A stretch of 19,962 nucleotides of DNA, from positions 3,560 to 23,521 of the forward strand of contig OUQQ01000376.1 of the NCBI GenBank assembly GCA_900404475.1. Reading direction: 5' to 3'. A program made the position numbers and the translations under genes. Positions 16,727 to 19,962 of this stretch are shown here, piece by piece. Origin of the DNA: Spongospora subterranea (lineage: Eukaryota; Endomyxa; Phytomyxea; Plasmodiophorida; Plasmodiophoridae). The notes beneath the pieces were generated by a model that was not told the DNA's origin, did no database searches, and was given only the letters and a program-made list of their open reading frames with translations. Each line of letters opens with the position of its first letter. The first letter of the stretch is position 1.

Positions 16727-18156
16727 GCCAGTGAGTTCAGCGGGTCGTGCTCGCCCCCTTGGCCGGTGCTGGCGTAATCCCGTTCGACTCAACCTGACCC
16801 GCCGTGGCTAATGATAATGGGGAAGCGTGTGAAGCAGGATACGACTGATGTTCTGTTTAAGATATCGATTAAGGGATGCAACCCATTACTGGACCAAGAC
16901 ACCATCACCACTGTTCACCACATCCATGAAACGAAACGTGTCCAGTGGCCCCCCGCGATTAACGTGACCTTCCCTGTGTTGCGATTCAGGCGGGCATTAC
17001 GACGGGTCCCGCCCCCCATACGAATACAGGTGATCAGGAAGGGATAGGATTAGGCGAGAGCAGCGCTGCCACATCGACGCGCTCGATCCGAAGCAATCGC
17101 GAGGTCGACCGTGTCAGAAGCGCCGACCACGCAGCACCGATGGTGCAACATCTGCGAAGGGGGCACACTCTACAGCTGGATATTCCAGGACGTTCGGAGG
17201 TGTTCACCGCGTGTCGAAAAATGTGAAGTCGAACTTAGCTTGGATTTGCTCTCTTATTGTGATCTACACCGATGCATGTTAACAGCCTGTTTCCGGTGAT
17301 ATGTTATGATAGAAATTTGATATAATGTCCCATATGTATTGACTGGTTTAGCCCAACGTATTCCTATCCCGAGTGACTGGAGAGCAGCAGTGATCAATTA
17401 GGTCTGGCGTGGCGCTCTGTGGCTATTCATGACAAGGTTTCGAAAGAATAATTATAAACCGAACCCCAAAAAATCGGTTTCAAGGGTTTGATGTCCATAC
17501 CCTATTGGAGTTAGCCTCACATCAACGTTGGTGTATAACGGAACCAGCATCTCAGGCCGGACTCCGATTATGAGTTTGGGGTGTCATCATGAGCCCATCA
17601 ATCAATCTGACAGTAAATAGACGTTGTCGCAGCCACACAAGCTCTTTATCGTCGCCTAATGCGAATCATGTGAGATATGACTTTTCTGTCGATAGTATCA
17701 TCTAAGCTTGCAAGTTCGGAAATCGGAATTCTACAGTCAACCAAAACCTCGAATACTGGAACGCTCTCAGATTGATACTTGACAATTAGACGATCAGATC
17801 TCAAAATTAACTCCAAAAATTTCTGCAATGAGTGGCATCTCAAAGTGTAATTTCACTTTATCTATTTTTTAGTACAGTGAACACAGAATAATCAAGTTGA
17901 ACTTTTTGTTTATTGAAAATGCAAAGCATCGTTTGCCCTTTACCTACCCTTGTGGACATCGTCATTCTAAGTCCAGGCAGCGTGTTCAATCAATGAGTGA
18001 CGTTGGAGCCGGCCTGGTTACCTGGGTTGGCACCCTTGGCCAAGAGATGTGCCCAGCCCAATATGCGCAGGTCTGAGCCAACTGTAGACTAGACCCGATC
18101 GCCTCGTTAGCCGACCGACCAGGCCGTTGATATATCTCAGGGTCTGGACCATATAT
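16727..18156. other. Large intergenic region with broken ORFs, locally GC-rich
   Basis: This is the only long gap. Around 16740-17240 it is visibly GC-richer than the genes, and three overlapping frames stay open in one direction: 16811-17047 (ATG, 78 aa), 16963-17226 (no early ATG; the piece from ATG 17140 is 28 aa) and 17111-17299 (no ATG). None resembles a known family. At about 17350-17510 one frame reads IPIPSDWRAAVIN, a stop, then about 20 codons to NNYKP, a spacing that recalls the start of LINE reverse transcriptases. From 17646 to about 17845 a minus-strand frame without ATG is open. The simplest reading is decayed mobile or gene debris plus promoters of the flanking divergent genes. 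No confident gene. Confidence 0.4.
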
Positions 18157-19834
18157 ATGATCCATGACATGCTGTTGGCGTTATACACTGTTTTATCTAT
18201 ATCCAATGTGTGTCAGGTCTCGGCATTCATATTGAAATACGAGGGTTCCGAGGTCGGATCCTCCAACCCGGCGTTCTATACTCGCCTAACCATGAATTCT
18301 GTATTCTACAGTTATCAGAGCTATCTGTCCGCCAGCAATGGTTTGCTGCTATTGCTAGTTCGTCACCTGTTGATAACGATGGAACTGTCATCAATATTGA
18401 TCGTAAACCCAAAAACGCATTTTATTTCCTGTTCAAGCGGTTAAATTTATTTCTAGTGACGTTGAAGAGGGACATGTCAAAAGATACGTCAAAAGCGAAA
18501 CTAGGACGTGAAGGGTTTATCGAGCTCACATTGATTGCTAATCCGGAATTGGATGCTTTTCCTGGACGCGCCGCTCAATATCCTCGTATGGTAAGCTGGT
18601 GATCAGCGCGTTGAACTCTCAAATGGTCAAATGAACATGGCTTCCGTTATATAGCTCTCATTTTGCTGTCTGAATGAGCTGCATAAAGGCGGACGGTGTG
18701 ATCGCCTCGGCACATTATTGCTGCCTTCGAATGTGGTTAATCCCAACAGAGAGACGATCGTGTTCCCCGCCGATAAATCAAGCTTGCGATTCCAGAAAAG
18801 GATCGCCTTGACCGGCCCAAACTCATATATGCTCCTGCTATCGCATTGTGACATCCAGAATATCGGTCCTGTCCTTCTAGACGGCAGCGTATCGATCAAA
18901 TCATCAAACCGGCACCTCCCTCCCCATTTATGGAATTTGCTGTCGTTCTATAACATCGCCGTCTGGTTTACTTTGGGAATGTTGGTCATATTCGCTGCCA
19001 TCTGCGCCCGATATAGAAGAAATGTCTACATTGTGCACGTCATCGTCCTTGGACAGCTGATTTCAATGATAATCGGGTTTCTGTCCTGGATGTACTATCT
19101 GTCGACATATGACGAGACGGGGTATCCCGGCTTCTCCTGGTTTATTGCCGATGCGGTCTCACTTTTGACACGAGCTAGCATATATGGCGCCATGACCCTG
19201 TTCCTTTACGGATATGGGTTAACTGCCCCTTTGTCGTTATCCGATATCTCCGTCCGACATCGAAAACAAATGGGTTTGCTTGTGTCTGCATACGCAGGTT
19301 GCCATGTAAGACCGGTGTCCCTGGCCATTCGGTGTGCTGAACCTCTATTAGGCGATAGTATCATGGAATTTGCAGGGAGATTCGTTCCTTCAACGCTACG
19401 ATATTTCGCATTTCCTGCCGCTGATACTGATTGATATCGTTGGATTTTCGTTGCTTAGCAGGCCCGCGTTGAAGACGATGTCTTTTTTGAGGACTGGTAG
19501 ACCTGAGCTGGTGCGGTTTTTTCAATGGACCTGTAAATTTCTATTGGCATTATTAACCACTATGATCGGCATTGCTGGTATTTCAATGTTGGTTTTTCGC
19601 ATTCGTTGAGTCTTTTGAACCTTCTTATTCATTATGAGCGTTCCCAGAAATCTAGCCGAGAACCGGGCGTCAATCAAGCATACCCACGTGATCTTCCTGT
19701 TTCCTGAGGCGCTGGTCCAGATGGCGCAAGTGCTACTCATGTGCCTGTTGCTGTGTGTCGTGACACCTCGCTATACCCACGACTACACATTCCTACGACA
19801 GCCGAGTGCCCTAGAGATCGGTCCGTTGCAGTAG
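18157..19834 (+). CDS. GOST-type seven-transmembrane protein (lung-7TM/GPR107-GPR180-like)
   Basis: The architecture is that of GOST proteins (Golgi-localised, seven helices): signal peptide, lumenal domain, seven helices. They are implicated in trafficking or signalling. Best model: exons 18157-18211, 18253-18590, 18655-19305, 19376-19604, 19656-19834; 1452 nt, 483 aa. The signal peptide is MLLALYTVLSISNVC. The lumenal region ends in YMLLLSHCDI and HLPPHLWNLLSFYN, matching the family's pre-TM1 pattern. Helices lie near 228-250, 253-278, 293-322, 334-350, 358-376, 397-424 and 433-460, with GYPGFSWFIADAVSLLTR leading into TM3. The last exon supplies TM7; without it the frame stops at 19609 with six helices. 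The first junction is weak: signal peptide and lumenal frames differ, and a 41-nt intron (18212-18252) is only one way to join them. Exon 3 could instead end at 19280. GOST membership is likely; the subfamily is unclear. Confidence 0.72.
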
Positions 19835-19962
19835 AGAGAAGCCAGTAGAGCAGACCCCATAGGGAAAGGTATCCCCCCAACCAATCACGAGTCAAAACAG
19901 TACATCTATACAAGGTTTTAGAAGATCGCTGTGATTGATTGAAAAACGTCGAAAAATAAATA

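Noticed and set aside
17646..17843. 65-codon minus-strand ORF
   Set aside because: There is no ATG before or near its start, an in-frame stop lies just upstream and no splice acceptor fits. The composition is protein-like, but it cannot be supported as a gene.
1..19962. Bacterial-style operons, Shine-Dalgarno sites, CRISPR arrays, phage or insertion sequences
   Set aside because: The gene content, introns and tRNA features are eukaryotic. No regularly spaced repeats, transposase or integrase were seen.

Overview
This is eukaryotic nuclear DNA. The protein genes are cut by many very short spliceosomal introns (41-71 nt, GT...AG), the tRNA genes encode no CCA tail, and most products belong to eukaryote-only families (ATG8, FANCI, F-box/LRR, SNF2-RING, Golgi-type seven-helix receptor). 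I count about 45 introns in roughly 20 kb, with intergenic gaps mostly of 100-600 bp. A compact genome that combines a fungal/animal-like ATG8 with a full-length FANCI fits an early-diverging fungus (chytrid- or rozellid-like) or another opisthokont-related protist. That placement is inference; no marker in the window settles it.

Layout, left to right. (1) 55-220: tRNA-Leu(UAA) and tRNA-Lys(UUU), 7 nt apart. (2) 518-1004: a three-exon ATG8, followed by a second, inverted tRNA-Lys(UUU) at 1094-1167. (3) 1236-1680: a tentative small acidic-protein gene. (4) 2036-2916: an F-box/LRR protein whose 3' end is duplicated in decayed form just downstream. (5) 3390-6992: a 20-exon SNF2 ATPase with two N-terminal GRF zinc fingers and a RING finger between the helicase lobes. 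(6) 7189-9351: an intronless dual-specificity phosphatase flanked by gelsolin-like modules. (7) 9643-10254: two small unrecognised ORFs, divergently arranged. (8) 10684-15438: a 16-exon FANCI, tail to tail with (9) 15545-16726 (minus), a basic/glutamine-rich protein with a C-terminal SAM domain. (10) 16727-18156: the only large gap, locally GC-rich, with broken ORFs and no confident gene. (11) 18157-19834: a GOST-type seven-transmembrane protein with signal peptide; its first splice junction is unresolved.

The spliced models are supported by arithmetic and by homology. The 20-exon SNF2 model gives 2592 nt (863 aa) with every motif in order. The 16-exon FANCI model gives 3978 nt (1325 aa), almost the length of human FANCI. 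Two genes have genome-maintenance roles: FANCI (interstrand crosslink repair, as the ID2 complex with FANCD2) and the GRF/SNF2/RING protein (chromatin or replication-fork remodelling, possible ubiquitin ligase). Nothing shows they are co-regulated, and this is not an operon-like cluster. No CRISPR, prophage or bacterial feature is present. The points most worth following up are the conserved ubiquitination lysine and SQ cluster in FANCI, the tandem-GRF/SNF2/RING architecture, the gelsolin-wrapped phosphatase with a myristoylation-type N-terminus, and the possible dicistronic tRNA unit.
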